58,793 bases of DNA, taken from Pseudomonas fluorescens (GTDB lineage Bacteria; Pseudomonadota; Alphaproteobacteria; UBA2136; UBA6156). Position numbers and translations under genes: made by a program. Below are positions 1 through 7,300 of this stretch, piece by piece. A model generated the notes under the pieces. That model worked only from the letters and a program-made list of their open reading frames with translations. It was not told the DNA's origin and did no database searches. The stretch's first letter is position 1. Every line of letters begins with the position of its first letter. The stretch lies in contig QFOU01000002.1 of assembly GCA_003241595.1 (NCBI GenBank), positions 1 to 58,793 on the forward strand, given 5' to 3'.

Positions 1-762
1 CGGGATCTGTTTATGGAATTCGGCCACCTGCGGGATGGTGGATTGGCCGAGGGTGGCATCCAGCACCAGTACGGTGTGGTGGGGGGCGGTTTCATCCAGC
101 TTGGTGATGACGCGCTTGATCTTGGGAAGTTCGGCGAGGAGATCGGCGCGGTTGGGCAGGCGGCCGGCGGTGTCGATAAGGAGGGCGTCGGCTTTCAGCT
201 CGATGGCTTTTTCCAAGGCGGCGTAGGCGACGGCGGAGGAGTCCTGGCCCTCTTTGACGGGGGGAATAATGGTGACGCTCCCCTGCTTGCTGGAGGCATC
301 GGCGCGGTCGGTCCAGACCTTGAGTTGGGCGACGGCGGCGGCGCGGAAGGTATCGGCGGCGGCAACCACGATGGTCTTCCCCTGCCCCGCCCATTGGGCG
401 GCGAGTTTACCGATGGTGGTGGTTTTGCCGGCGCCGTTGACGCCCGCGATGAGGATGACGGTGGGAGATGCAGTGAATTCCAGCGGTTTGGCGAGAGGTT
501 GCAGGCGGGCGGCGATGAGGGTGGCGAGTGCGTCGCGCAGGGCTTCCAGCGTGAGAGGCTCGGGCAGTTTGGTTTTGCGGAGATCCTTTAGCAGCGCTTG
601 GGCGACGGGTAGCGAGGTGTCGGCGGCGATGAGGGTTTCTTCCAGCGCTTCGAGTGTGGCGTCATCCAGTTTGGCCGCGATGCCGAGGGCCTGTTTGAGG
701 CCTTCCGTGACGTTAGTGGTGGAGCGGGTAAGACCGGCGGTGATGCGAGAGAACCATGACAT
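1..762 (-). CDS. ftsY: Signal recognition particle receptor FtsY (3' end cut by window)
   Basis: FtsY is the membrane-associated SRP receptor GTPase; it docks the SRP-ribosome complex at the translocon. The frame reads without a stop from an ATG at 762 to the window edge (254 codons). Visible are a short helical N domain (residues 1-95), the P-loop GVNGAGKT (107-114), DTFRAAA (137-143) and DTAGR (197-201), and the segment LDATLGQSTIPQ. The final TKLDG region lies outside the window. There is almost no acidic A domain before the N domain, as in many alphaproteobacterial and Gram-positive FtsY proteins. The gene follows the 778-1764 gene by 15 nt, so the two are probably cotranscribed, and its partner ffh lies close by on the other strand. 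Confidence 0.95.
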   Translation of the reverse strand, partial: MSWFSRITAGLTRSTTNVTEGLKQALGIAAKLDDATLEALEETLIAADTSLPVAQALLKDLRKTKLPEPLTLEALRDALATLIAARLQPLAKPLEFTASPTVILIAGVNGAGKTTTIGKLAAQWAGQGKTIVVAAADTFRAAAVAQLKVWTDRADASSKQGSVTIIPPVKEGQDSSAVAYAALEKAIELKADALLIDTAGRLPNRADLLAELPKIKRVITKLDETAPHHTVLVLDATLGQSTIPQVAEFHKQIP

Positions 763-777
763 GGTTCCCTCTATACC

Positions 778-1764
778 TTAAGGCGCGGGATTTGGCGAGG
801 TGGGTGACGCGGTTGTTGCCTGAGCCTCGGGCGGGGTTGCGGGGGCAGAGCTAACGGGAGTTTCAGGCGCTTTTGGGGCGTTGGGGAGCTGCGGTTGCAG
901 GTCGGTCCATTTTTGGAGGTTGGCGGCAATTTCCGATTTGGTTTCGTCGCGCACGATCTCCATGGCGACGATGGGGCTGGTGAGCCAGAGCGACACCGAC
1001 GGAATGACGAACAGGAACGAATAGGCGAAGTGACGGTGGCGGCAGGCCGAGAGGAAGGCCAACGTGAACAGGCACCAGAAGATGAAGACGGTAACGCCCT
1101 GCGGGATGTTGCCCGCGTAGGCATGGCCTGCGCCCGGCAATATGACCCCCATGGCACCGGAGACGGCGATCTTCTTCTGTTGCTCCACCCGCAGCATGTT
1201 GATGCGCTGCTTGAGTTTTTCGGCGGCTTCCAGACCATAGGTTTGTTTGATGCGGCCCTTGGCTTCGGCTTGTTTCCAGACATCGCTCATTTGGGCGGCG
1301 GTGGTCCACGGGTTGCCGGGGAATTTTTCCTGCAATTGGCGGAACGCATTGGCTTGCGCGTCTCCGTACGAGCCGGTGGCGATGTGGAAAAGGGCTTCCG
1401 GCGCGTATTGGGTGGCGGGGTTGTCGTTGATGAGTTCGGAGATCAGGCGCGAGGCGACGTTGGGGTTGCCCATGGCGATGTTGAGCCGGGCGGCGTTGGT
1501 GAGGGCCAGCTCGCGCTCTTTACCATGCGACTGGTAGGCGAGGCGTTGCCATTCGACGGCGGCGGAAGGGAGATCGCCGAGGCGCTCGAGTTCTTTGGGG
1601 AAGCCGGTATCGGGGAGAACCTCGGTTTGGATTCCGCCTGGGCTGCCCAAGGGGCGTAGCGATGGGCCGGCCTTGCCATCCAGCGGACCTACCTTAGTGG
1701 CGAATGCCAGCACCGGAAGGCACAGACAGACCGCAACGAGTGTTATTATTTTTGCCCCGTACAT
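778..1764 (-). CDS. Secreted repeat-type protein with C-terminal membrane segments, unknown function
   Basis: 328 residues. An N-terminal signal sequence (hydrophobic residues 5-22) is followed by a helical middle part (about 50-190) whose alanine and leucine spacing suggests TPR-like helices. Next come a Gly-rich loop LPGAGHAYAGN (about 210-220) and two or three hydrophobic segments (about 220-270). The tail is rich in Pro, Ala and Thr. The loop plus two helices resembles the small TM2/DUF5683-type membrane modules, but I cannot assign a family. It sits 15 nt upstream of ftsY on the same strand, and may be an envelope protein cotranscribed with it. Confidence 0.75.
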   Translation of the reverse strand: MYGAKIITLVAVCLCLPVLAFATKVGPLDGKAGPSLRPLGSPGGIQTEVLPDTGFPKELERLGDLPSAAVEWQRLAYQSHGKERELALTNAARLNIAMGNPNVASRLISELINDNPATQYAPEALFHIATGSYGDAQANAFRQLQEKFPGNPWTTAAQMSDVWKQAEAKGRIKQTYGLEAAEKLKQRINMLRVEQQKKIAVSGAMGVILPGAGHAYAGNIPQGVTVFIFWCLFTLAFLSACRHRHFAYSFLFVIPSVSLWLTSPIVAMEIVRDETKSEIAANLQKWTDLQPQLPNAPKAPETPVSSAPATPPEAQATTASPTSPNPAP

Positions 1765-1919
1765 AGTCTGACCTTACTCCCGTTTGTTGGCAGGCGGCAA
1801 CCCGAGGGGGGCCGATTCGCTGCGTATTCGTTAGGCTGCGTTATTACGTGCAGGGTGGGAACTAAGTTCCGCGTATGAAAGGGCGTGACGCGGTTTCAAT
1901 CTCTTGGTAAGAGACATTT

Positions 1920-3269
1920 ATGTTGGAATTTATTCAAGAGAAGCTCGGTAAGGCGCTTTCGAGCCTAACCGGCAAGGGTTTGCTGACCGAAGCCGATGTA
2001 GACGCGGCGCTGCGTGAATTGCGCGTGAGCTTGCTGGAAGCCGATGTGGCGTTGCCGGCGATTAAACACCTGATGACGCTGGTGCGTGAGCGTGCGGTAG
2101 GTGAGGCTGTGTTGAAGGGTGCGAACCCCGGCCAGCAGGTGGTTAAAATTGTTTACGATGCCTTGGTTGAGTTGCTGGGTGAAGGGGTTGCCCTGCAATT
2201 GAATGCCGCGCCACCGGCCGTCATTTTAATGTGCGGGTTGCAGGGCGGTGGTAAGACCACCACCAGTGGCAAGTTGGCGAAGTATCTGGCCGACACCCAG
2301 AAGAAGCGTGTGATGTTGGCGAGTTTGGACGTGTATCGTCCGGCGGCGATCGAGCAGTTGGCGATTCTGGCCGATAAAGTAGGTGCCCAGCGCTTTGACC
2401 ATGCCAGCAGCGATGTAATGGTGCGCGCCAAGGCGGCGATGGCCGAAGCCAAGAAGAGCAGCGTGGATGTTCTGATTGTGGACACGGCGGGTCGTTTGGC
2501 GGTGGATGAAGCCTTGATGGCCGAGTTGGTCGCTGTGCGTGATCTTGTGAAGCCCACCGCAAGCCTGCTGGTGGCGGATGGTCAGACCGGTCAGGTTGCT
2601 GTTGAAGTGGCCAAGGCCTTCCATGAAAAAATTGATCTGACCGGTTTGGTGCTGACCCGTATGGATGGCGATGCGCGCGGTGGGGCCGCCCTTTCCATGC
2701 GCCATATTACCGGTGTGCCCATCCTCTTCCTTGGTATGGGTGAAGGTGTGGGCGCGTTGGAGGTATTCCGCCCCGAAGGTTTGGCCGGACGTATTCTGGG
2801 CCAAGGCGACGTGGTGGCCCTGGTGCAGAAGATGCAGAATGCCGCGGCCAGCGAGGATGGTGCCAAGCTTGAAGAGAAGTTGATGTCCGGCAAGCAGCTC
2901 GACATGAATGATCTGAAAAAGCAGATGCTGATGATGAAAAAGATGGGCGGCATGAGCGGGATGCTCGACCTGTTGCCCGGTATGGGGGCGCTGAAGGGCA
3001 AGATCGACCCCAGCAAGGTAGATGACAAGCTGGTGATCCGTCAGATCGCGGTGATTGACTCCATGACAGCCGCCGAGCGGAAGAATCCCCTCATTTTGAA
3101 TGCCAAGCGGCGGATTCGTATCGCCAAGGGCTGCGGCTTGACCGTGCATGATGTGAACAAGGTGGTGAAGATGCACGAGCAAATGAACCAGATGACGAAG
3201 ATGATGCGGAGTGGGCAGTTGCAGAAGATGATGGCGGGGATGAAGGGGATGAAGGGGATGAAGCGGTAG
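1920..3269 (+). CDS. ffh: Signal recognition particle protein Ffh (SRP54)
   Basis: 449 residues, the usual length. Ffh binds signal peptides and 4.5S RNA and forms a GTPase pair with FtsY. An N domain (1-95) leads into the G domain with P-loop GLQGGGKT (106-113), DVYRPAA (138-143), DTAGR (188-192) and TRMDGDARGG near 247. The M domain (about 295-449) is rich in Met and ends in repeated Met-Lys-Gly units. The gene is divergent from the ftsY operon. It ends in a bidirectional hairpin at 3284-3311. In many proteobacteria rpsP follows directly; here a small gene on the other strand is placed between them. Confidence 0.97.
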   Translation: MLEFIQEKLGKALSSLTGKGLLTEADVDAALRELRVSLLEADVALPAIKHLMTLVRERAVGEAVLKGANPGQQVVKIVYDALVELLGEGVALQLNAAPPAVILMCGLQGGGKTTTSGKLAKYLADTQKKRVMLASLDVYRPAAIEQLAILADKVGAQRFDHASSDVMVRAKAAMAEAKKSSVDVLIVDTAGRLAVDEALMAELVAVRDLVKPTASLLVADGQTGQVAVEVAKAFHEKIDLTGLVLTRMDGDARGGAALSMRHITGVPILFLGMGEGVGALEVFRPEGLAGRILGQGDVVALVQKMQNAAASEDGAKLEEKLMSGKQLDMNDLKKQMLMMKKMGGMSGMLDLLPGMGALKGKIDPSKVDDKLVIRQIAVIDSMTAAERKNPLILNAKRRIRIAKGCGLTVHDVNKVVKMHEQMNQMTKMMRSGQLQKMMAGMKGMKGMKR

Positions 3270-3283
3270 GGCCCCTGCTCGCA

Positions 3284-3311
3284 AAAAACCCGGCACAATG
3301 GCCGGGTTTTT
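3284..3311. terminator. Bidirectional terminator between ffh and the 3336 gene
   Basis: Perfect inverted repeat AAAAACCCGGC / GCCGGGTTTTT with a six-base loop, giving T-runs on both strands. It serves the two convergent genes. Confidence 0.85.
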
Positions 3312-3335
3312 CGTAGGTAGCTTCGATCGGTCGCG

Positions 3336-3680
3336 TTAAGCGGCGATAGCTGCGTGCTGCTCGACGATGAAGGCGAGGAAGGCGTCGAGCTCGGCATTGC
3401 CGGTGCCCTTGGTTGCGAGTTCTGCAAGGTCGTCGCCGATGGCGAAGAAGTGACCCTTGTAGGAATTGCGACCGGGACGGTGGCGATTGACGGTGGCTTC
3501 TCCCGGCATGGCGATGGCGAGAGCTGCGAGCGCGAGGCGCTCACCGTCTTTCTTCACCTGTACGGCGAAGACTTCCTTATCATCAGGATGCGGCTGACGC
3601 TCGCAGAGGCGGGCGAAGTCGCGTTCCTGCATTTCGCAGTAGTGGCCTGCGGTGGTCGAAAAGGTTCTGATCATCGGCAT
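3336..3680 (-). CDS. Hypothetical protein, 114 residues
   Basis: The frame is open from 3893, but the start at 3680 (MPMIRTFSTTAG) has a good ribosome site (AGAAAGGA, 8 nt upstream), and the upstream extension would lie in the rpsP leader. The product is soluble and mixed alpha/beta, with a DKEVFAVQVKKDGERLALAALAIAMPG core. No family recognised. It is convergent with ffh and divergent from rpsP, breaking the common ffh-rpsP adjacency. Confidence 0.7.
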   Translation of the reverse strand: MPMIRTFSTTAGHYCEMQERDFARLCERQPHPDDKEVFAVQVKKDGERLALAALAIAMPGEATVNRHRPGRNSYKGHFFAIGDDLAELATKGTGNAELDAFLAFIVEQHAAIAA

Positions 3681-3741
3681 GTGAGTGTCCTTTCTGACAG
3701 CTCGAGTTTCGATGGGGTTTTTATGGGGTATGTTTTTTGTG

Positions 3742-3770
3742 TTTACAAGGGGGTTGAGAGAGGTTATACG
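3742..3770 (+). promoter_or_regulatory. Putative sigma70 promoter of rpsP-rimM
   Basis: TTTACA (3742-3747) and TATACG (3765-3770) with a 17-nt spacer. A start near 3777 would give a leader of about 130 nt that contains the hairpins at 3815-3891. Confidence 0.45.
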
Positions 3771-3814
3771 GCGGATGTTGTGCGTAGCCCGCATGTTACC
3801 CGCAACCCGCTGAG

Positions 3815-3891
3815 CTGAAAGGTTCAGTTCTCCATAGTGGAGAGGCAAGTCCCTTCGAGGCTTGAGATACCAATACGAGAGCCAAGCTCTC
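3815..3891 (+). promoter_or_regulatory. Four consecutive hairpins in the rpsP leader
   Basis: Four stem-loops follow each other: CTGAA/TTCAG (3815-3827), TCTCCA/TGGAGA (3829-3843), CAAG..CCT-TCG-AGG-CTTG (3846-3864) and GAGAGC/GCTCTC (3877-3891). The last ends 18 nt before the rpsP ATG, whose own ribosome site is weak. This layout suits an autoregulated ribosomal-protein leader, but I know of no family it matches. Confidence 0.45.
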
Positions 3892-3909
3892 ACACAGAAA
3901 GTTACGAAT

Positions 3910-4413
3910 ATGTCCGTTAAGATCCGCCTGCAACGTGGTGGCCGTAAGAAATTGCCTATCTACAGCATCGTAGTTGCTGACAGCCGCGAAGCCCGCGATG
4001 GTAAGTTCATCGAGCGCGTTGGTTTTTACGCTCCCAAGGCCCGTGGTCAGGAAGTTCCCTTCCAACTGAACGCCGAGCGCGTTGAGTTCTGGGTTGCCCG
4101 TGGTGCCCAAGTGACCGACGTTGTGGCCCGCTTGCTGGTTAAGAACAACGTTGGCCCCGAAGCCATCCGCAAGGACATCACCGAGCGCAAGGCCCGTCGC
4201 ATCAAGGTTGCTGAAATCCAAGCCGCCAAGGCTGCCAAGGGCGAACAGCTCAAGGCCGAAGCCGCTGCCAAGGCTGAAGCTGAAGCCGCCAAGGCCGCTG
4301 CCGCCGCTGCTGCTGAAGAAGCCAAGGCTGCCGAAGCTGCCGCCAAGGCCGCTGAAGCCGAAGCCGCTGCCGCTCCGGCCGAAGCTGCTGCTGACGAACA
4401 ACCGGCTGCCTAG
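3910..4413 (+). CDS. rpsP: 30S ribosomal protein bS16 with long Ala/Lys/Glu tail
   Basis: Residues 1-85 are a standard bS16 (MSVKIRLQRGGRKKLPIYSI, then DGKFIERVGFY and LNAERVEFWVARGAQVTDVVARLL). The protein is 167 residues, about twice the bacterial norm. The extra 80 residues are a low-complexity helical tail of Ala, Lys and Glu, a feature seen in several alphaproteobacterial S16 proteins. The start at 3910 is set by the conserved N-terminus; an upstream in-frame start at 3862 would add leader-encoded residues. rimM follows after 4 nt. Confidence 0.95.
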   Translation: MSVKIRLQRGGRKKLPIYSIVVADSREARDGKFIERVGFYAPKARGQEVPFQLNAERVEFWVARGAQVTDVVARLLVKNNVGPEAIRKDITERKARRIKVAEIQAAKAAKGEQLKAEAAAKAEAEAAKAAAAAAAEEAKAAEAAAKAAEAEAAAAPAEAAADEQPAA

Positions 4414-4417
4414 TGCA

Positions 4418-4918
4418 ATGGTTGAAGCTGTGAAGCTGATTTCTGTGGGGGCCCTGAAGGGCCCTCATGGTTTGAAGGGTGCCGTGAAGGCGAAGATCGG
4501 TCTGGATGACTACGACCTGCTGGTTGAGGCGGGTCCGCTGATCTCTAAAGACGGTAAGGAATTCAAGGTCACCAAGTGGCAACCGGTCGGTCAGGGCCTG
4601 CTGGCGCTGACCATTGCCGGTATTACCACCGTTGAGGGTGCCGAGGCGCTGAAGGGCACGGAAGTGTTTTTGGACCGCAACAAATGGCCTGAGGATGAAG
4701 ATGAAGTATTCCTCGACTCCTTAGTGGGTGCCGATGTAGTGGGGCCGGATGAGGCCGTGCTGGGCACTGTGAAAGGCACCGTGGAATTACCGGCCGGGCC
4801 TGCGCTGGAAGTCATCATGGGCGATGCTGTTAAAGTTTTGCCGCTGGATGCCGAATTCTGCGAGCTGGACGACAAGGTGTACCTGACCGAGTTGGGTGTG
4901 GCTGTTTTGGCGTTGTAG
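4418..4918 (+). CDS. rimM: Ribosome maturation factor RimM
   Basis: 166 residues. RimM assists maturation of the 30S head domain and binds S19. An N-terminal barrel (ISVGALKGPHGLKGAVKAKI, residues 7-26) is followed by a PRC-barrel (about 95-166) with EVFLDSLVGADVV and a PLDAEFCELDD stretch. The ATG at 4418 lies 4 nt after the rpsP stop, so the genes are likely coupled. The usual next genes trmD and rplS are absent here; a terminator and small orphan genes follow instead. Confidence 0.9.
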   Translation: MVEAVKLISVGALKGPHGLKGAVKAKIGLDDYDLLVEAGPLISKDGKEFKVTKWQPVGQGLLALTIAGITTVEGAEALKGTEVFLDRNKWPEDEDEVFLDSLVGADVVGPDEAVLGTVKGTVELPAGPALEVIMGDAVKVLPLDAEFCELDDKVYLTELGVAVLAL

Positions 4919-4937
4919 CTTACCTCAGGCTTTTGAG

Positions 4938-4965
4938 CGGGGCTATGGCCCCGTTTTTATTTTTG
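4938..4965 (+). terminator. Terminator after rimM
   Basis: CGGGGC / GCCCCG stem with a TATG loop, followed by TTTTTATTTTT. Confidence 0.8.
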
Positions 4966-4973
4966 TATGCAAT

Positions 4974-5002
4974 TTGACAAACATCAAAGATAGGAGTAGA
5001 GA
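4974..5002 (+). promoter_or_regulatory. Putative sigma70 promoter for the 5106 gene
   Basis: TTGACA (4974-4979), 17-nt spacer, TAGAGA (4997-5002). It lies just past the rimM terminator and would leave a leader of roughly 95 nt. Confidence 0.5.
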
Positions 5003-5105
5003 GTTGCAGCTTTATTGCATAGCTGAGTACCGATTTCGATTGGATAGCTAAACCATATGGGCGCAAGCCCGACCTTTTTTGCACGTTCACACGGGGATAT
5101 AAAGA

Positions 5106-5279
5106 ATGGCAACTTCTGAACAAATTGAAACCTGGGCCAAAGATGCAATCGCTCGCGACATGGATGCTGGCAATTACATGCGCGAAATTCTCGAATTGCG
5201 TGCAGAGACCAAGCTTCGGCGCGAAAATGAGCCGAAGCTTGAAGATGCCATCGCGCGTTTGAAGGTCAAGGCCGCCTGA
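5106..5279 (+). CDS. Small helical protein, 57 residues, unknown
   Basis: Starts at ATG 5106 (MATSEQIETWAKDAIARD) after a purine-rich site and ends at TGA 5277-5279. The product is predicted to be almost wholly alpha-helical and charged, with an ELRAETKLRRENEPKLEDAI segment that could form a short coiled coil. It has its own putative promoter and its own terminator (5302-5325), and it precedes the three-paralog array. No family recognised; the ordered signals on both sides argue that it is real. Confidence 0.6.
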   Translation: MATSEQIETWAKDAIARDMDAGNYMREILELRAETKLRRENEPKLEDAIARLKVKAA

Positions 5280-5301
5280 TAAGGCGAGCATACGAAGAAA
5301 G

Positions 5302-5325
5302 AGGGGTGGGTAACTGCCCCTTTTT
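5302..5325 (+). terminator. Terminator after the 57-residue gene
   Basis: AGGGG / CCCCT stem with a 10-nt loop and TTTTT directly after it. Confidence 0.6.
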
Positions 5326-5354
5326 GTTGTCCATTCCGCTTACGGAGGCTTGTT

Positions 5355-5882
5355 ATGAAAGACTTCAGGATCGCCGACTATAAGGAACGCCTTGCCCTTG
5401 CCATGGACGAGGCTCACCCAGATGCGCAGCACATACAGATGCTGCGCTGGGACATGAGCATGGAGTTGATGGACGAGCTTGTTACGGTGAACAAAGACAC
5501 GCCCGACACGCCCCCCACACACTCCATGACCCTTCAAGTTCTGGATGAGGCCGAGCTGACGTACGCGCTCGACCACAGCGACCTCCTAGCGGTATGGCAC
5601 TTTGCACGCATACAGGACACGCCGCTGTTTGCGGTTGTGGCTGAGCTTGCGACCTGTCTGTGGCCACAGGATGCCGACATCCAGCGCGCGATTGGTGTTG
5701 TGGTTGACGGCATCACGGAGGAACTTGAGGAGACGAAGGATCGCCAGTTGGCCTCCGACGCCGAAGCGGCCTTACGGCAAGTGCGCGCCATCACGACCTC
5801 CGAGGCGCAAGCCTTATGGATGTTGTGCGCGGCGCACGGAATACCGCCGTTTCCGGCCGCGAACAAAGATGTTCGGCAATAA
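5355..5882 (+). CDS. Unknown protein, tandem paralog A
   Basis: 175 residues; ATG 5355 after ACGGAGG. First of three neighbouring genes whose products share a layout: a block with an aromatic then RIQDTPLFAVVAELATCLWP (about 85-104), an acidic helical stretch, and a C-terminal block ITTSEAQALWMLCAAHGIPPFP (about 146-167). The matching blocks in the other two are listed in their entries. There is no signal peptide or membrane segment, so a cytoplasmic helical protein is likely. A strong terminator follows. No known family recognised; function cannot be stated. Confidence 0.75.
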   Translation: MKDFRIADYKERLALAMDEAHPDAQHIQMLRWDMSMELMDELVTVNKDTPDTPPTHSMTLQVLDEAELTYALDHSDLLAVWHFARIQDTPLFAVVAELATCLWPQDADIQRAIGVVVDGITEELEETKDRQLASDAEAALRQVRAITTSEAQALWMLCAAHGIPPFPAANKDVRQ

Positions 5883-5888
5883 CGACCA

Positions 5889-5922
5889 CGAGGGGCAGCA
5901 GCATGTTGCCCCTCGTTTTTTT
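5889..5922 (+). terminator. Terminator after paralog A
   Basis: CGAGGGGCA / TGCCCCTCG stem followed by seven T. Confidence 0.85.
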
Positions 5923-6005
5923 GTTGTGTGTTTCAGAATGATCGTATTAAGTGCATGCAGTTTACGGCGTACTTTGACTTTCCCTCGGCATGATTGGAGA
6001 TAGCC

Positions 6006-6563
6006 ATGCGTGAACCTTATTTTCGGGAAGACCCTGACCAGCGGGCGGCTTGCCTCGAATACTTCGGGCCAGATCGTTCTGCGATTTCGTTTTTGAAAGT
6101 GGCGAAGTTCATTCGGGACAACTGCTTTGAGAATGTAAGCGCCGAAGGCGTGGTATGGTACTGGCACAAGCGGTACCTGATTGTTCACCATCAGGCTGCC
6201 TTTGAAGTGGTTAAGCAACTGCTGCCGTGCAATGGCGAGACATATCCTCCGACTCCCATGCCCCACAAAGGCATGCGGCCGGATGATGCGCAGATCCTCA
6301 AGGCGATGTGGAGTGTACGGCGAGTTCTGCCCGCCAGCTTTGCTGAAGATGAAGAGATGTTGCGCGAAGTGACGGCCGCCGCGTGGGAAAGCGGTTACGA
6401 TGAAACCGAACTTGCCGATATGAAGGCGTTGGTTGATCGGCGTCATACCCAATTGGACAATGACCTGCACAACCTGACCTATGAAGAGGTGCTGGATGTT
6501 TGGGATTACTGCCGCAAGGAGCTCTTGCCGCCTTTCCCGCCGCCATGGGGATCAACCTTATAA
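6006..6563 (+). CDS. Unknown protein, tandem paralog B
   Basis: 185 residues; ATG 6006 chosen because TTGGAG lies 5-6 nt upstream (a TTG at 5994 would add four residues). The central part VVWYWHKRYLIVHHQAAFEVVKQLLP and the C-terminal LTYEEVLDVWDYCRKELLPPFP align with the same blocks of paralogs A and C. Overall identity is low, so the copies are old. It carries more aromatic and His residues than its neighbours. It has its own terminator. Function unknown. Confidence 0.75.
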   Translation: MREPYFREDPDQRAACLEYFGPDRSAISFLKVAKFIRDNCFENVSAEGVVWYWHKRYLIVHHQAAFEVVKQLLPCNGETYPPTPMPHKGMRPDDAQILKAMWSVRRVLPASFAEDEEMLREVTAAAWESGYDETELADMKALVDRRHTQLDNDLHNLTYEEVLDVWDYCRKELLPPFPPPWGSTL

Positions 6564-6573
6564 ATTGTAATCG

Positions 6574-6603
6574 GAACGGCCTTTGAGGGGCCGTTCTTTT
6601 TTT
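6574..6603 (+). terminator. Terminator after paralog B
   Basis: GAACGGCC / GGCCGTTC stem, seven-base loop, long T-run. Confidence 0.85.
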
Positions 6604-6700
6604 GTCTCTTTTCCGAAGATAGGGAATCGCTTATAGATGTGCGACGTGCGTTGTGTTTTGTACCCTGAGTTCATTCTTTCTATGAGACTGGAGATTTCTC

Positions 6701-7231
6701 ATGAATATTTCGAACCTGAACCTGCCCCCTTATGAACAGAATGTGTTGATACGAATGCTGACCCGGCAAGGTGTTGACCCTGCCGAGTTGTATGAATTGA
6801 TACGGGCATATGCCCAGTTGTTTCCGTGTGAAGGTGATACCCCTCCGCTGGATGACATGGAGCGCCTACTGGACCGCGATGGTGCCATTCAGGTGATCCC
6901 TGCCGAACGGGTGGCCCGTGAATGGTGTGCTCTGAAAATCCGGGATACCGCTGCTTACCACATTGTGGTGCACCTGGGTGCGACTTCCCTGCCCCCCGAT
7001 GAAGAGTCCATTCATAACGCCACGACCGCGTTGCTTGCACGACTGGTGGAAACCCAAGACGACACCGAAAGCCTTAAGCACATGATGGCGCTGCTGCGCC
7101 GGAACCTCAAGAATGTGACGCCGGATGAGGTGGGCCATGTCTGGTGGTTGTGCCAGACTTATGGCATTACGCCGTGGTTACCGCTGGAAAAACCGCTCTT
7201 TACGGCGAAAGACCCGCGAACGGTTAACTGA
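6701..7231 (+). CDS. Unknown protein, tandem paralog C
   Basis: 176 residues; ATG 6701 after CTGGAG. Its VAREWCALKIRDTAAYHIVVHLGA block matches the RIQDTPLFAVVAELA block of A, and its VTPDEVGHVWWLCQTYGITPWLP block matches the C-terminus of A and B. The T/S-x-x-E-x-x-x-x-W-x-x-C pattern followed by a Pro and aromatic run is shared by all three. Cytoplasmic and helical by composition. It is convergent with the aconitase gene across a bidirectional terminator. Confidence 0.75.
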   Translation: MNISNLNLPPYEQNVLIRMLTRQGVDPAELYELIRAYAQLFPCEGDTPPLDDMERLLDRDGAIQVIPAERVAREWCALKIRDTAAYHIVVHLGATSLPPDEESIHNATTALLARLVETQDDTESLKHMMALLRRNLKNVTPDEVGHVWWLCQTYGITPWLPLEKPLFTAKDPRTVN

Positions 7232-7252
7232 ACATTCGGCTTTATGACTCTC

Positions 7253-7290
7253 AAAAAAAGAACGGCCCCTTTTGGGGCCGTTCTTTTTTT
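7253..7290. terminator. Bidirectional terminator between paralog C and aconitase
   Basis: Long perfect stem AAAGAACGGCCCC / GGGGCCGTTCTTT with A/T tracts on both sides. Confidence 0.9.
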
Positions 7291-7300
7291 GGCGGTTGCC

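Noticed and set aside
4920..5291. Minus-strand frame of 123 codons
   Set aside because: It covers the plus-strand 57-residue gene and its promoter, has no ribosome site and no recognisable features.
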